A stretch of 6,191 bases of DNA from Clostridia bacterium. GTDB taxonomy: Bacteria; UBA6262; WVXT01. Below, in pieces: positions 5,976-6,191 of the stretch. The notes under the pieces are model-generated. The model ran no database searches. It was not told where the DNA came from and saw nothing but the letters and a program-made list of their open reading frames with translations. Made by a program: the position numbers and the translations under genes. Position 1 is the stretch's first letter; each line of letters opens with the position of its first letter. Where the stretch lies: contig DAOVHK010000083.1 in the NCBI GenBank assembly GCA_030671905.1, positions 1 through 6,191 of the forward strand, in the 5' to 3' direction.

Positions 5976-6191
5976 ATGGATTTAATGACTATTCTTGGAC
6001 TTATTATGGGGTGTGGAGCAGTTTATTATGTTATGGTGCGAGGTCAAATTACATCACTTCTGTTCAATTTGAGTGCTGCCATTCTGGTTTTTGGAGGCAC
6101 ATTTGCTTCCACTTTGATTACCTATCCTTTTAGAATTATTAAACTGGCGCCTAGGGCATTGAAGCTGGTAATATTTCCTTCGAGAAGATAT
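5976..6191 (+). CDS. motA: MotA-type stator (proton/sodium channel) subunit, 5' part
   Basis: The frame stays open to the right edge, giving the first 72 residues; a complete MotA is usually about 250-290. The N-terminus MDLMTILGLIMGCGAV is the first transmembrane helix of the MotA/PomA family. The second helix carries the hallmark AAILVFGGTFASTLITYPF, matching the family pattern of a hydrophobic run, a GGT, and a Pro after about ten residues. The cytoplasmic segment then begins (RIIKLAPRALKL). TolQ and ExbB lack this N-terminal signature, so MotA is preferred. MotA surrounds MotB and drives the rotor through FliG using an ion gradient. Its position 125 bp after a FliG-containing gene fits a stator-rotor pair. 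A motB gene is expected just beyond the edge but is not visible. The residues that contact FliG lie in the missing cytoplasmic loop. Confidence 0.88.
   Translation, partial: MDLMTILGLIMGCGAVYYVMVRGQITSLLFNLSAAILVFGGTFASTLITYPFRIIKLAPRALKLVIFPSRRY

Noticed and set aside
5976..6191. TolQ/ExbB rather than MotA
   Set aside because: The N-terminal MDLMTILGL helix and the VFGGT second-helix motif are characteristic of MotA/PomA, and the neighbouring gene encodes FliG domains.

Overview
The window carries four genes, all on the + strand: the 3' end of a secreted fibronectin-type-III protein (2-1303, cut by the left edge), an outer-membrane PorV-like beta-barrel fused to a long TPR/coiled-coil tail (1395-3923), a fusion of the flagellar MS-ring protein FliF with the rotor protein FliG (4105-5850), and the start of a MotA-type stator gene (5976 to the right edge). 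The organism is a diderm bacterium, because it has an outer-membrane barrel protein and periplasmic domains. The mix of PorV-like barrels, FN3/FlgD-Ig secreted proteins and dispersed small palindromes suggests an uncultivated candidate phylum (Omnitrophota, Aerophobota, WOR-3-like or FCB relatives come to mind). The lineage cannot be fixed from this window.

Layout: gene 1 ends in tandem stops. A 91-bp gap follows, holding one copy of a 29-bp palindromic repeat and a strong Shine-Dalgarno site for gene 2. The 181-bp gap between genes 2 and 3 holds a near-consensus sigma70-type promoter (TATAAT with a 17-bp spacer) and a 60-nt imperfect palindrome in the predicted leader. The 125-bp gap between genes 3 and 4 holds a second, identical copy of the 29-bp repeat, facing a divergent third copy. 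Together these form a composite inverted element just before motA.

The most interesting content is the FliF-FliG-MotA cluster. The fusion protein looks like a stripped-down rotor. It has a signal peptide, only the FliF C-terminal (RBM3-type) periplasmic region, one transmembrane helix, then FliG middle and C-terminal domains, and finally an extra C-terminal transmembrane helix that normal FliG lacks. The FliG motif that binds FliM (EHPQ) and the MFxF motif are both degenerate. The stator-contacting region is recognisable, with the charges partly substituted or shifted. With a MotA stator gene directly downstream and an outer-membrane barrel/TPR protein and an adhesin-like surface protein upstream, I infer a non-flagellar ion-driven rotary machine. 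It may couple inner-membrane torque to a periplasmic or outer-membrane apparatus for gliding, secretion or surface-protein movement. That function is inference; the domain assignments rest on recognisable sequence motifs.
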